Positions 1 through 8,497 of a stretch of DNA of 64,000 nucleotides are shown here, one piece after another (position 1 is the first letter of the stretch; every line of letters starts with the position of its first letter). The notes under the pieces were generated by a model. The model was not told the origin of the DNA. It was given only the letters and a program-made list of their open reading frames with translations, and did no database searches. The stretch covers positions 1-64,000 of the forward strand of contig NZ_JALHLF010000005.1 in NCBI RefSeq assembly GCF_022832435.1, read 5' to 3'. This stretch comes from Novosphingobium organovorum. Lineage in GTDB: Bacteria; Pseudomonadota; Alphaproteobacteria; Sphingomonadales; Sphingomonadaceae. A program made the translations under genes and the position numbers.

Positions 1-1
1 G

Positions 2-391
2 GCCGCGAGCGCGGCGCCCGGCCCCGAGGCCGCCGCCAGCAACCCCGTGGCGCCCGATACCGAACTGGCCGATACCCATTCGATCCCGCCGTTGCTGCGC
101 GGACGCTGGGGGCTGGTCGCGGCCGACTGCACCAGCCAGCGCGGCGATGCCAAGGGCCTGATGACGGTGGGGCCCTCGCGGCTGCAATTCTACGAATCGG
201 TGGCCGACCTTGGCCGCATCGAGAGTATTGCGGCCGATGCCGTGACCGCCGCCTTCGCGTTCGAGGGTGAAGGGCAGAACTGGACGCTCGACGTGACCCT
301 CGCCACCAGGGACGCAGGCAAGACGCTCGTGCGCACCGATCGCGGCGCCGACGCGGCGCCCGGCCCGCTGACCTACACCAAATGCCCGTGA
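2..391 (+). CDS. C-terminal part of an unidentified, probably exported protein (5' end off window)
   Basis: The reading frame is open to the left edge, so the start lies outside the window; the first internal start-type codon is GTG at 47. The visible part begins with an Ala/Pro-rich stretch resembling the linker after a signal peptide or lipobox, followed by a compact domain of about 100 residues (RGRWGLVAADC..., ending TYTKCP). Two cysteines, one near the start of the domain and one four residues from the end (the last in TKCP), could form a disulfide, which would fit a periplasmic or surface location. I do not recognise the family. The next gene starts 34 bp downstream on the same strand, but nothing ties this protein to valine catabolism. 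Confidence 0.7.
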   Translation, partial: AASAAPGPEAAASNPVAPDTELADTHSIPPLLRGRWGLVAADCTSQRGDAKGLMTVGPSRLQFYESVADLGRIESIAADAVTAAFAFEGEGQNWTLDVTLATRDAGKTLVRTDRGADAAPGPLTYTKCP

Positions 392-424
392 CGGGCGCGC
401 GACGATGAAGGACCCCACGAAGCG

Positions 425-1576
425 ATGACCGCGACGACCCACCCCTTTGCCCTGAGCGACGATCAGCTGGCGATCCGCGCCATGGCCGAACGTTTCACCG
501 CCGATCGCATTACCCCCTTCGCGGGCCAGTGGGACGACACCGGGCACTACCCCGTCGACGTCTGGAAGGCGGCGGGTGAACTGGGCTTCGGGGGGATCTA
601 CGTGTCCGAGGAGGGCGGCGGGATCGGGCTTGGCCGGCTCGATGCCGCGCTCATCATGGAGGCGATGGCCTACGGTTGCCCGGCGACGAGCGCCTATATC
701 TCGATCCACAACATGGTCGCCTGGATGATCGACCGCTTCGGCGGGGACGAGCTCAAGGCGCGCTATCTGCCCGATCTTGTCGCCATGGAGACGATCGGTT
801 CGTACTGCCTGACCGAACCGTCCTCGGGCTCGGACGCGGCGGCGCTGCGCACCAGCGCGCGGCGCCACGGCGAGGATTACGTGCTGACCGGAACCAAGCA
901 GTTCATCTCGGGCGGCGGGGTCAACGACATCTACCTCGTCATGGCGCGCACGGGCGAGCACAAGACGCGCGGCATTTCGTGCTTCGTGCTGGAGAAGGGC
1001 ATGGCAGGGCTCTCCTTTGGCGCGCCCGAGCGCAAGCTGGGCTGGAACGCCTCGCCCACCGCGCAGGTCATTCTGGAGGAGTGCCGGGTTCCGGCGAGCA
1101 ATCTGCTAGGTGGCGAGGGCGAGGGCTTCAAGTTCGCGATGGCCGGGCTCGACGGTGGGCGGCTCAACATCGGCGCCTGTTCGCTGGGCGGCGCGCAGCG
1201 CTGTCTCGACGAGGCGATTGCCTACGTGAAGGAGCGCCGCCAGTTCGGGCAGCCGCTGGCCGATTTCCAGAACACCCAGTTCCGCCTCGCCGATATGGCG
1301 GCCGAACTCGAAGCCGCACGCGCGCTGCTCTATCTTGCCGCCGCCAAGGTCACGGCGGGCGCGCCCGACAAGACGCGCTTTGCCGCGATGGCCAAGATGA
1401 TTGCCTCGGACACGGGTTCGTCGGTGGTCGACCGGGCGCTCCAGCTGTTCGGGGGCTACGGCTACTTGCGCGATTATCCGATCGAGCGTTTCTGGCGCGA
1501 CTTGCGTGTCCATCGCATCCTCGAAGGCACCAACGAGGTCATGCGCATGATTATCGGTCGCGACCTGCTCCAGTAG
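425..1576 (+). CDS. acyl-CoA dehydrogenase, probably isobutyryl-CoA dehydrogenase
   Basis: FAD enzyme of 383 residues, the usual acyl-CoA dehydrogenase length, that would oxidise isobutyryl-CoA to methacrylyl-CoA in valine breakdown. The FAD/substrate motif CLTEPSSGSDAA lies near residue 125. The C-terminal signature ILEGTNEVMR carries the candidate catalytic base Glu367. The flavin-domain segment GGYGYLRDYPIERFWRD is typical of the short-chain subgroup. ATG at 425 follows an AAGGA element somewhat upstream. It heads a tightly spaced run with 3-hydroxyisobutyryl-CoA hydrolase, enoyl-CoA hydratase and 3-hydroxyisobutyrate dehydrogenase. Substrate preference is inferred from these neighbours; a 2-methylbutyryl or short straight-chain substrate cannot be excluded. 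Confidence 0.93.
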   Translation: MTATTHPFALSDDQLAIRAMAERFTADRITPFAGQWDDTGHYPVDVWKAAGELGFGGIYVSEEGGGIGLGRLDAALIMEAMAYGCPATSAYISIHNMVAWMIDRFGGDELKARYLPDLVAMETIGSYCLTEPSSGSDAAALRTSARRHGEDYVLTGTKQFISGGGVNDIYLVMARTGEHKTRGISCFVLEKGMAGLSFGAPERKLGWNASPTAQVILEECRVPASNLLGGEGEGFKFAMAGLDGGRLNIGACSLGGAQRCLDEAIAYVKERRQFGQPLADFQNTQFRLADMAAELEAARALLYLAAAKVTAGAPDKTRFAAMAKMIASDTGSSVVDRALQLFGGYGYLRDYPIERFWRDLRVHRILEGTNEVMRMIIGRDLLQ

Positions 1577-1592
1577 GCGCTAGGACGGTTCC

Positions 1593-2636
1593 ATGACCGA
1601 TGAAGTGCTGACCCGGCGCGAGGGTGTCGCCGCCATTATCTCGCTCAACCGCCCCAAGGCGATCCACGCGCTGACGACGGCGATGTGCGAGGGCATGATT
1701 GCCGCGCTGCAGGCCTGGGCCGAGGATGACAGCGTGGGCGTGGTCATCATCGAACACGCCGAAGGGCGCGGATTTTGCGCGGGCGGGGACATCGCCATGC
1801 TGCGCCGCTCCGCGCTCGAGGATGGAGGGCTTTCGGGCCGCCGCTTCTTCCTCAACGAATACCGCCTCAACCATCTTTTGTTCACGTATCGCAAGCCGGT
1901 GGTTGCGTTCATGGACGGCATCACGATGGGCGGCGGGGTTGGCATATCGCAGCCCGCGCGCTTTCGCGTTGCGACCGAACACACCCGGTTTGCCATGCCC
2001 GAAAGCGGTATCGGGCTGTTTCCCGATGTTGGCGGGGGCTGGTATCTCTCGCGCCTGCCCGGACGCGTGGGGTACTTCCTGGCGCTGACCGGCGCGCGGC
2101 TCGATGGGGCGGAGTGCCTGTGGGCCGGGCTCGCCACGCACTACCTCGCCTCTGGCGATCTGGACGAGGCCAAGCGGCGCATCGCGGCGGGGCACGAGAT
2201 CGAGGGCGTGCTTGCCGCGCTGGCTTCGAGCGCGCCCGAGGCGAAGATCGCCGCGCACGACGGCGCGATCCGCAAGCACTTCCGGTTTGCCACGCTCGAA
2301 GAGGTGATCGCCTCGCTCGACGGGGACAAGAGCGAATGGGCAATGAAGGAGCTTGCCACGCTGCGCTCCAAGAGCCCGCAGGCGTGCAAGGTGGCGCTGC
2401 GCGAGCTTGACACCTCGCTGACGCTTACGAGTTTCGCCGAGGAAATGGCGATGGAATACCGCATCGCCAGCCGGGTGCTCGTCCTGCCCGATTTTTCCGA
2501 AGGCGTGCGCGCGGTCATTGTCGACAAGGACAACGCGCCTAAATGGAACCCGGACACGCCCGAGGGTGTGCGCGAGGAAACGCTCGAGGCGATCTTCGCG
2601 CGCTTGCCCGCAACCGAGGAATGGAAACCGCTATGA
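1593..2636 (+). CDS. 3-hydroxyisobutyryl-CoA hydrolase (crotonase superfamily)
   Basis: Would hydrolyse 3-hydroxyisobutyryl-CoA to 3-hydroxyisobutyrate in the valine pathway. At 347 residues it is longer than plain enoyl-CoA hydratases and matches the HIBCH branch. The oxyanion-hole segments FCAGGD (61-66) and MGGGVG (112-117) are present. The hydrolase signature [12 protein letters not shown] places Glu137 and Asp145 where HIBCH enzymes have their catalytic acids. The C-terminal extension ([15 protein letters not shown], then [14 protein letters not shown]) is also typical of the subfamily. ATG at 1593 lies 16 bp after the dehydrogenase. The stop overlaps the next start (ATGA), which implies translational coupling. 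Confidence 0.92.
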   Translation: MTDEVLTRREGVAAIISLNRPKAIHALTTAMCEGMIAALQAWAEDDSVGVVIIEHAEGRGFCAGGDIAMLRRSALEDGGLSGRRFFLNEYRLNHLLFTYRKPVVAFMDGITMGGGVGISQPARFRVATEHTRFAMPESGIGLFPDVGGGWYLSRLPGRVGYFLALTGARLDGAECLWAGLATHYLASGDLDEAKRRIAAGHEIEGVLAALASSAPEAKIAAHDGAIRKHFRFATLEEVIASLDGDKSEWAMKELATLRSKSPQACKVALRELDTSLTLTSFAEEMAMEYRIASRVLVLPDFSEGVRAVIVDKDNAPKWNPDTPEGVREETLEAIFARLPATEEWKPL

Positions 2637-3427
2637 CCAAGGCCGCCACCTACGAAACGCTGCTTGTCGAAACGAAGGGCGCGGTCACCGTCATCACGCT
2701 CAACCGGCCCAAGGCGCTGAACGCCCTGAATTCGACCGTGATGGCTGAGATGGTCGCGGCGATGGCCGCGTTCGAGGCCGATGCCAGCCAGGGCTGCGCG
2801 ATCGTGACCGGTTCGGGCGAAAAGGCCTTTGCCGCGGGCGCGGACATCAAGGAAATGGCCGAGATGCCCTCGGCGCAGTTCTTCGCGCAGGATTTCTTCG
2901 CCGACTGGACCTCCAAGGTCGTCAAGGCGACGCGCAAGCCGTGGATCGCGGCGGTGAACGGCTTTGCGCTGGGCGGCGGCTGCGAAGTGGCGATGATGGC
3001 CGACTTCATCATCGCTTCGGAGACGGCCAGATTCGGCCAGCCCGAGGTGACCCTGGGTGTCCTGCCGGGCATGGGCGGCTCGCAGCGCCTGACCCGCGCG
3101 GTGGGCAAGGCCAAGGCGATGGACCTGTGCCTGACGGGGCGCATGATGGGCGCCGAGGAAGCCGAACGCGCCGGGCTCGTCGCCCGCGTGGTCCCGGCGG
3201 CCGCGCTGATGGACGAGGCGATGAAGGCGGCCGAGAAGATCGCCTCGCTCCCTCCGCTCGCGATCAAGGCGAACAAGGAAGCGGTGAACCTGGCGTTCGA
3301 GACCACGCTCGACACCGGGCTGGTGATGGAGCGGCGCCTGTTCCAGGTGCTCACCGCGACCAGGGACAAGGAAGAAGGCATGGCTGCCTTCGTCGAAAAG
3401 CGCGCAGGGGTCTGGAAGGGCGAATAG
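2633..3427 (+). CDS. enoyl-CoA hydratase
   Basis: Crotonase-fold enzyme of 264 residues that adds water across a 2-enoyl-CoA; here it probably hydrates methacrylyl-CoA to 3-hydroxyisobutyryl-CoA. The two catalytic glutamates are visible 20 residues apart, as in classical crotonases: Glu118 in GGGCEVA and Glu138 in FGQPEV. Oxyanion-hole residues lie in [11 protein letters not shown] chose the ATG at 2633 because it overlaps the previous stop as ATGA and gives a family-length protein; an upstream in-frame start would run through the preceding gene. Together with the neighbouring genes it makes a nearly complete isobutyryl-CoA to methylmalonate-semialdehyde route. The last enzyme (mmsA) is not visible here. 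Confidence 0.93.
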   Translation: MTKAATYETLLVETKGAVTVITLNRPKALNALNSTVMAEMVAAMAAFEADASQGCAIVTGSGEKAFAAGADIKEMAEMPSAQFFAQDFFADWTSKVVKATRKPWIAAVNGFALGGGCEVAMMADFIIASETARFGQPEVTLGVLPGMGGSQRLTRAVGKAKAMDLCLTGRMMGAEEAERAGLVARVVPAAALMDEAMKAAEKIASLPPLAIKANKEAVNLAFETTLDTGLVMERRLFQVLTATRDKEEGMAAFVEKRAGVWKGE

Positions 3428-3533
3428 TCGCTTGGCGTGCGCCCGGTTCCAAGGCGGGGCGCGCGCTCGGGCCTGAGCCGAAACGAAGGCGGGACGGGTC
3501 AGAACCTGCCGGCCAAGAGCGGGAGAGTACGCC

Positions 3534-4403
3534 ATGAAGATCGCCTTTATCGGGCTTGGCAACATGGGGGGCGGCATGGCTGCGAACCTTGTGAAAGCCG
3601 GGCATGAGGTCGCCGCGTTCGACGTGTCCGAGGCCGCGCGGGCACGCGCGGCCGAGCAGGGCTGCACGCCGTTTCCCACCATCGGTGCGGCGCTGGCGGG
3701 GGCCGAGGCGGTCATCACCATGCTGCCCAACGGCGCGATCGTGCGGACGGTCTACACCGATGATGTGCTGCGCGTCGTCGCGCCGGGGACGGTGCTGATA
3801 GACAGTTCGACGATCGATCTCGATACCGCGCGCAGCGTCATCCAAATGGCCGCAGAGGCGGGCTGCGTCATGGTCGACGCACCGGTTTCGGGCGGGGTCG
3901 CAGCAGCAGCAGCGGGCACGCTGACCTTCATGGTCGGCGGGACGGACGCGGGGTTCGCGCGCGCGGCCCCGGTGCTTGAACCGATGGCTAAGGCGGTGAT
4001 CCGCGCGGGCGAGAGCGGCGCAGGGCAGATCGCCAAGATGTGCAACAACATGCTTCTGGCGATCCACATGATCGGCACCTGCGAGGCGCTCAAACTGGCC
4101 GAGCGCGCCGGGCTCGATCCGCAGACGTTCTACGAGATTTCGTCGAGGTCGACCGGCTCGTGCTGGTCGCTCGATGCGTATACCCCGATGCCGGGGGTGG
4201 GCGCGGCGAGCCCGGCGGACAACGGCTATGCGGGCGGTTTTGCCTCGGCGCTGATGCTCAAGGACTTGCGGCTCGCGATGGCGGGCGCGGCGGGCGCGGG
4301 CGCGAACGTGGCGCTGGGCGAACACGCCACCGCCCTCTATGAAGCGTTCGTCGAGCAAGGGGGCGGCGCAAAGGATTTTGGCGCGATCTTCACCACCTTG
4401 TGA
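3534..4403 (+). CDS. mmsB: 3-hydroxyisobutyrate dehydrogenase
   Basis: NAD-dependent oxidation of 3-hydroxyisobutyrate to methylmalonate semialdehyde, 289 residues. The N-terminus carries the Rossmann motif GLGNMG (7-12). The family signature DAPVSGG is at 115-121, and the catalytic lysine is expected at Lys168 in GQIAKMCNNMLL. All are in register with the beta-hydroxyacid dehydrogenase family. ATG at 3534 is preceded by GGGAGAG with good spacing. It lies 106 bp after the hydratase on the same strand and completes the local valine pathway. Related reductases (tartronate semialdehyde, glyoxylate/succinic semialdehyde) share the fold, but the operon context favours MmsB. Confidence 0.94.
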   Translation: MKIAFIGLGNMGGGMAANLVKAGHEVAAFDVSEAARARAAEQGCTPFPTIGAALAGAEAVITMLPNGAIVRTVYTDDVLRVVAPGTVLIDSSTIDLDTARSVIQMAAEAGCVMVDAPVSGGVAAAAAGTLTFMVGGTDAGFARAAPVLEPMAKAVIRAGESGAGQIAKMCNNMLLAIHMIGTCEALKLAERAGLDPQTFYEISSRSTGSCWSLDAYTPMPGVGAASPADNGYAGGFASALMLKDLRLAMAGAAGAGANVALGEHATALYEAFVEQGGGAKDFGAIFTTL

Positions 4404-4437
4404 AGCCTTGGCTGTTTGAAAGGAGCATTGCGTAGGG

Positions 4438-4890
4438 GTGACGATTGTGCGTGACGATCCGGCCGCGCCGCATCTGGCCGCGCTGCTGGCGTTGCATGTC
4501 GGCGAAGTGCAGGCCGCGCTCGGCGAATTTGCTTACGCGCTCGACGCTTCGGGCCTGTCCTCTCCCGAGGTGACCTTCTGGAGCGCGTGGGACGGCGAGG
4601 AGCTGGCCGGGTTCGCGGGCCTGAAGCGCATCGATGCCCGCGCGTGCGAGGTCAAGTCGATGCGCGCCGCGCCATCGATGCGGGGCAAGGGCGTGGGCCG
4701 CGCGCTGATGGACCACCTGATCGCGGCGGCGCGCGAAGGCGGCTATGAAACCCTCTTCCTTGAAACGGCGGTAACGCCGATGCACGTGCCTGCGGTGGCG
4801 CTCTACCGCAGCGCGGGCTTCGTCGAATGTCCGGTGTTTGGCGACTATCGTCCGGGGCCGCACAGCCTGTTCATGCAGCTGGCGCTTTAG
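4438..4890 (+). CDS. GNAT-family N-acetyltransferase
   Basis: A 150-residue single-domain GNAT protein that would transfer an acetyl group from acetyl-CoA to an unidentified amine. The acetyl-CoA pyrophosphate loop is clear as RGKGVG (82-87), following the strand VKSMRAAPSM. The C-terminal part ALYRSAGFVECPVFGDY is the usual GNAT beta6-beta7 region. The start is taken as GTG 4438, about 12 bp after AGGAG; a second GTG at 4447 is possible. It follows mmsB by 34 bp, so it may be read through from that operon, but no functional link is evident. Confidence 0.85.
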   Translation: MTIVRDDPAAPHLAALLALHVGEVQAALGEFAYALDASGLSSPEVTFWSAWDGEELAGFAGLKRIDARACEVKSMRAAPSMRGKGVGRALMDHLIAAAREGGYETLFLETAVTPMHVPAVALYRSAGFVECPVFGDYRPGPHSLFMQLAL

Positions 4891-5039
4891 CGCCCCCTTG
4901 GCACCCATCTGTGAGCCCCGCCTGTCCCTCGCGGCTGTGGCCAGGAGAGGCGCGCTCTACAGTTCTGGGAGCCCGAGGGCGATGGCCCTCGGAAAACCGG
5001 TGTTGATCTGTTTGTCCCTTTGTTCAGGCTCACCCCCGG

Positions 5040-5061
5040 CCCCTCCCGCAAGCGGGAGGGG
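5040..5061. repeat. intergenic palindrome, CCTCCCGC/GCGGGAGG family
   Basis: Perfect 10-bp inverted repeat CCCCTCCCGC - AA - GCGGGAGGGG between the convergent acetyltransferase and small zinc-ribbon-like genes. The same core (CCTCCCGC ... GCGGGAGG) recurs at 23456-23473. It could act as a hairpin at the 3' end of either gene but has no T-run, so a dispersed intergenic repeat is the better description. Confidence 0.6.
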
Positions 5062-5075
5062 AGGAGTACGCGTTT

Positions 5076-5276
5076 CTAACCGTTCTTCGTGCGTCGGCGG
5101 GCGAGTTCGAAGGCGGGCAGTTTCATGCCCTTGGTGCGCGAGGTGAGATGGAACGCGCCGCACAGGCCGCAGCGGTAAGGGCGCAAGTGGAAGGGGGCCT
5201 TTTCGGCCACCGCCAGCGCCTCGGCCTCGCTCGCGAAGCGCTTCTTGCGCTGGCAGATACCGGGGCGGGTGCGCAT
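5076..5276 (-). CDS. small conserved-type protein with a CxxC motif
   Basis: A 66-residue basic protein. The centre reads RPYRCGLCGAFHLTS, a CxxC followed by a histidine, which looks like half of a zinc ribbon or a small nucleic-acid-binding fold. The N-terminal part (ICQRKKRFASEAEALAVA) is typical of short proteins that recognise nucleic acids, though I cannot name a family. The start is ATG 5276, 5 bp after the upstream gene's stop; a TTG at 5294 would overlap that gene. It is probably co-transcribed with the small membrane protein upstream. Function unknown. Confidence 0.7.
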   Translation of the reverse strand: MRTRPGICQRKKRFASEAEALAVAEKAPFHLRPYRCGLCGAFHLTSRTKGMKLPAFELARRRTKNG

Positions 5277-5281
5277 GGCTC

Positions 5282-5554
5282 TTACCCGAGCCAATCGAGC
5301 AGCAGGATAGCGGTCCCGAGGGTGATTTGACCCACCCCTAGAAATCGCATGCGTCGGTCCGAGCGCGGGGGCGGATAGGCGTCGAGCGTGCGGCGTTCCT
5401 CGAAGTAGGTTTCAGGGGCTCCTGCGTCGATCGCAGCCATGCGTTCCGCGCGATCATGTAGGGCTTTTTCCCGGCGGCGGTGTGGCCAGACGGTCGGGGC
5501 AATGCCCGAAGCGATGGAACTTACTCCGATGAAGACGAAGAACACGTTTGCCAT
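5282..5554 (-). CDS. small membrane protein, unknown function
   Basis: A 90-residue protein with two predicted membrane segments. The N-terminal one is FFVFIGVSSIASGIAPTVW and the C-terminal one FLGVGQITLGTAILLLDWL. A charged cytoplasmic or periplasmic loop rich in Arg and Glu (RRREKALHDRAERMAA) separates them. The ATG at 5554 sits 13 bp from the end of the Nudix gene, so all the leftward genes from lemA to here may form one transcript. No family recognised. Confidence 0.65.
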   Translation of the reverse strand: MANVFFVFIGVSSIASGIAPTVWPHRRREKALHDRAERMAAIDAGAPETYFEERRTLDAYPPPRSDRRMRFLGVGQITLGTAILLLDWLG

Positions 5555-5567
5555 CGTGCGCGCGGCT

Positions 5568-6119
5568 TCAGACCCCCGCGGCCAGCAGCCCCGGCCCCAG
5601 CAGCGTGAGCAGTTTCACGTCCATCGCGTAGCCCTCGGCGCGAAAGTGGGCGATGGCCTCGGCGATACCCGAAAGCGGGATGCGGTGGACCAGGATGTCC
5701 TCGTCGTCCACCCCGCCGCCTTCGCCCACTTTGACGAGGTCGCGCGCGCGAAACAGCGTGAAGCTCTCGCTCACCATGCCGGGCGAGGAGAAGAACGTGC
5801 CGATCTTCTCCATCGTCCCGGCGCGGTAGCCGGTTTCCTCTTCCAGTTCGCGCGCGGCGGCGATCGCGGGGTCCTCGCCCGCGTTGGAGGTTTCATCGCC
5901 CACCAGTCCGGCGGGCAGTTCGAGACAGCGCGTTCCCAGCGGCACGCGGTACTGGTCGACGAGGATGACGTGATCCTCGGCGTCGACGGCGAGGATCACG
6001 GCGGCGTGGATGCCGCGCGCGCGGCCCACGAATTCCCAGCGGCCACGGGTCTTGGCGGTGATGAACCGGCCCTCCCACATGATCTGTTCGGGGGCATCAT
6101 GGTCGGGGGGGAGTTTCAT
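5568..6119 (-). CDS. Nudix hydrolase, ADP-ribose pyrophosphatase type
   Basis: A 183-residue Nudix protein, probably hydrolysing ADP-ribose or a related nucleotide sugar. The Nudix box is recognisable: Glu82, seven residues, then RELEEETGY (90-98) with the metal-binding glutamates. The loop before Glu82 is two residues longer than the classical G-x5-E spacing (Gly74 to Glu82). The segment LELPAGLVGDE is typical of the ADP-ribose subgroup, as is the N-terminal domain with VDQYRVP. The start ATG overlaps the upstream TPM-gene stop by 4 bp (ATGA), so translation is likely coupled. Confidence 0.9.
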   Translation of the reverse strand: MKLPPDHDAPEQIMWEGRFITAKTRGRWEFVGRARGIHAAVILAVDAEDHVILVDQYRVPLGTRCLELPAGLVGDETSNAGEDPAIAAARELEEETGYRAGTMEKIGTFFSSPGMVSESFTLFRARDLVKVGEGGGVDDEDILVHRIPLSGIAEAIAHFRAEGYAMDVKLLTLLGPGLLAAGV

Positions 6120-6802
6120 ACTTCGATCAGCCTGTTGGGGAGTTCGTTGATTTCATCGTCGGCGCGCGGGAAGTGGGGGCGCACGATGTCGCCCACCTGT
6201 TCGACCGCGGCGCACAGGCCATCGGCGATGCGCCCTTCGCGCACGTGGGCGAGCATGGCCTGCATGGCATCGCCCCAGACCTGCGGGTCGACCTTGGTGG
6301 CGATGGCCTCGTCGGCGACGATTTCGGCGCGGTGTTCGCGCATCGAAAGGTAGATGAGCACCCCTGTGCGCCCGGTGGTGCGCCCTTGCGCGCCGATGCG
6401 AAAGGCGCGCACGGCGCGTTCGTGGACGCGCGCGGATTTGACGGGGCCAGGGATCAGCGCGAACTTGAGCGGGGGCCACAGCTGGATGAGCGCCATGCCC
6501 GCGAACTTGAGCGTGGCGATCGCGGCGGCGAGCGAAATGATCGCGCGCGGCGTCCATTCGTGCCCCCAGTCGGCCAGCAAGGCGTCGTAAGTGCCCATGA
6601 ACGGCGCGGGGAAGGAAGCCATGACGCCGAGCGCGACGAGCGCGACGGCCGCGCTCCAGCTGAGCGCAATGTCGGTGTACCCGTCGGAGCGGTCGGCGAG
6701 GATTGTCACGATTTCGCCCGCGCTTTGCAGCTCGGCGCGGGTCACGGCTGCGCTGATCTTCTCGTGATCGGCCGGGGAAAGGGTGACGTGGGGCTGTTTC
6801 AT
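6116..6802 (-). CDS. TPM-domain membrane protein (COG3762-like)
   Basis: A 228-residue protein with an N-terminal region (ADHEKISAAVTRAELQSAGEIVTILADRSDGY) matching the start of the TPM domain, found in plant TLP18.3 and bacterial YgcG-like proteins. Two hydrophobic stretches follow around residues 48-70 and 88-112 (WSAAVALVALGVMASF; IISLAAAIATLKFAGMALI). The second half, with FRIGAQGRTTGRTGVLIYLSMREH, completes the TPM fold. This family usually sits beside a secreted TPM protein and LemA, as here. Function is not firmly established; acid phosphatase activity is known only for the plant relative. The 12-bp gap to the upstream gene suggests an operon. Confidence 0.82.
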   Translation of the reverse strand: MKQPHVTLSPADHEKISAAVTRAELQSAGEIVTILADRSDGYTDIALSWSAAVALVALGVMASFPAPFMGTYDALLADWGHEWTPRAIISLAAAIATLKFAGMALIQLWPPLKFALIPGPVKSARVHERAVRAFRIGAQGRTTGRTGVLIYLSMREHRAEIVADEAIATKVDPQVWGDAMQAMLAHVREGRIADGLCAAVEQVGDIVRPHFPRADDEINELPNRLIEV

Positions 6803-6814
6803 GATCGTCCTTTC

Positions 6815-7639
6815 CTACCAGCTGCCGCTCGAGCCGCCACCGCCAAAGCTGCCGCCGCCACCGGAAAAGCCTCCACCGCCGCCGCCAAAGCCGCCACCGC
6901 CGCCCCAGCCACCGCCACCACCCCAGTGGTCGTCGTCATCGCCCCAGCCGCCGCCAGGCAGCCAGATGAAGCCCGGACCGCTCGACCGGCGCCGGCCGCG
7001 TCCGCCGCGCGCCTCGTTGATCATCGGGGCCACGACGAAGAAGACGATGAGCAGGATGAAGAAAATGGTGCCTGGCGAAATGCCGCCGCCGCTTTCGCTG
7101 CGCTTCTGATCGGCCTCCTTGGCCAGTTCCTTCGCCTGATCGGGCGGAAGCGTGAGCAGTTTGGCGATCGCCTGTACCCCGGCCGCGATGCCGCCGGGGT
7201 AGTCGTTTTCCTTGAAACGGGGCAGGATGGCACCGTTGATGATCTCATAACTCATGCCATCGGTGAGGATAGGCTCAAGCCCGTAGCCAACCTCGATGCG
7301 CACTTTGCGCTCATTCGGCGCGACGATCAGCAGGGCACCGTTGTTGGTGTCCTTCTGGCCGATGCCCCAGGCGCGACCAAGCTGATAGCCGTAGTCCGAA
7401 ATCTCATAGCCATCGAGGCTGGGCAGCGTGACCACCACGACCTGCCGCCCCGACTGCTGTTCGAGCGCGGCAAGTTGCTGGGTGAGCTGGGCTTCCTCGG
7501 CCGGAGGGATGATGTTCGCATCATCGACCACCCGCCCGGTCAGCTTGGGAAACTGCGGTGCCGCTTGTGCGCCCTGCGGCAGGAGCAGGGCGCAGGCAAG
7601 CAGCGCAAAGAGGCCGAATAGCGCCTTGAAGCGGTTCAC
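6815..7639 (-). CDS. secreted TPM-domain protein with Gly-rich tail (YgcG-like)
   Basis: A 274-residue protein with a signal peptide (hydrophobic core LFGLFALLACALLL, cleavage near AQA/APQ). The TPM domain reads LTGRVVDDANIIPPAEEAQL and later EVGYGLEPILTDGMSYEII. One membrane helix (GTIFFILLIVFFVVAPMI) follows, then a low-complexity Gly/Ser tail ending SSGSW. This domain order is the standard form of LemA-associated TPM proteins. I start at GTG 7639, 4 bp after the lemA stop, because it puts the signal peptide at the N-terminus; the frame runs open further upstream into lemA. It is thought to act in the envelope, but its biochemical role is unknown. Confidence 0.87.
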   Translation of the reverse strand: MNRFKALFGLFALLACALLLPQGAQAAPQFPKLTGRVVDDANIIPPAEEAQLTQQLAALEQQSGRQVVVVTLPSLDGYEISDYGYQLGRAWGIGQKDTNNGALLIVAPNERKVRIEVGYGLEPILTDGMSYEIINGAILPRFKENDYPGGIAAGVQAIAKLLTLPPDQAKELAKEADQKRSESGGGISPGTIFFILLIVFFVVAPMINEARGGRGRRRSSGPGFIWLPGGGWGDDDDHWGGGGGWGGGGGFGGGGGGFSGGGGSFGGGGSSGSW

Positions 7640-7643
7640 CGGA

Positions 7644-8249
7644 TCACAGCTTGCCTTCGAGGGAAGGGGCCACTTCGGCGTTGGGGGTGGCCGCCTTGTA
7701 GGGCACCATCGGGCTCGCCCCGCGCAGTTGCGCACCGATCATCGTGGGGAAGGTGCGCACGGTGGTGTTGTAGTCCTGAACCGAGGCGTTGTAGTCGCGG
7801 ATCGCGATGCGGATGCGGTTTTCCTGCCCTTCGAGCTGGCTTTGCAGCATCCGGTAGTTCTCGTTCGACTTGATATCGGGGTAGGCTTCCATGCTCACCA
7901 GCAGGCGCGAGAGGCCCGAGCCCAGCTCGCTCTGCGCGGCCGAGAACTGTTCCATCTTCTGCGGATCGTTGAGGTCATCGCCGGTGATCTGGATCGAGGT
8001 GGCCTTGGCGCGCGCTTCGACCACACCGGTCAGGATGCCCTTTTCCTGCTCGGCCGCGCCCTTGGCGACAGCGGCGAGGTTGGGGACCAGATTGGCGCGT
8101 TCCTGAAAGGCGGCCTCGACGTCGGCCCACTTGGCCTTGGCGGCTTCCTGCTTGGTCGGCACCGAGTTGAAGCCGCAAGCCGCCAGTGAAAGAGCGGCGA
8201 GCACGACGAAAAAGGCGCGTCCCTTGCGGGCTGCGTTCGACAGGGTCAT
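7644..8249 (-). CDS. lemA: LemA family lipoprotein-like protein
   Basis: A LemA-family protein of about 201 residues. The N-terminus has a lipobox (LSLAACGF), so it is probably a lipoprotein. The LemA core is visible as WADVEAAFQERANLVPNL, and later EAYPDIKSNENYRMLQSQLE and ENRIRIAIRDYNASVQDYN. These helices form the four-helix bundle of the family. ATG 8249 leaves 12 bp to a GGAGG element; ATG 8261 would abut it, so the later start is preferred. It is the first gene of a leftward lemA-TPM-TPM-Nudix run, a common arrangement. Role unknown. Confidence 0.9.
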   Translation of the reverse strand: MTLSNAARKGRAFFVVLAALSLAACGFNSVPTKQEAAKAKWADVEAAFQERANLVPNLAAVAKGAAEQEKGILTGVVEARAKATSIQITGDDLNDPQKMEQFSAAQSELGSGLSRLLVSMEAYPDIKSNENYRMLQSQLEGQENRIRIAIRDYNASVQDYNTTVRTFPTMIGAQLRGASPMVPYKAATPNAEVAPSLEGKL

Positions 8250-8497
8250 GGGAAAGTTCATCCTCCACTGTGGCGCGCCGGAAGTCCGGGGCCTTGCGTT
8301 GCCTTACAAGATAGCGAGCGGTCGGGCCTCTTCAACGGTAAACCGTACCGGCGCGTGGTGACAAAGTGTGGTCGGGCGCGTTGCACCGGCCGCTGACCGG
8401 GGATGGAGCGGCATCAACAGCCGCGCTTCAAGCAGGGTTTATTTGCGCTCGCGCTTCATGCAAAGCCGGTCGGGTGCTTTCAGGAAAGGGCAAAGGC

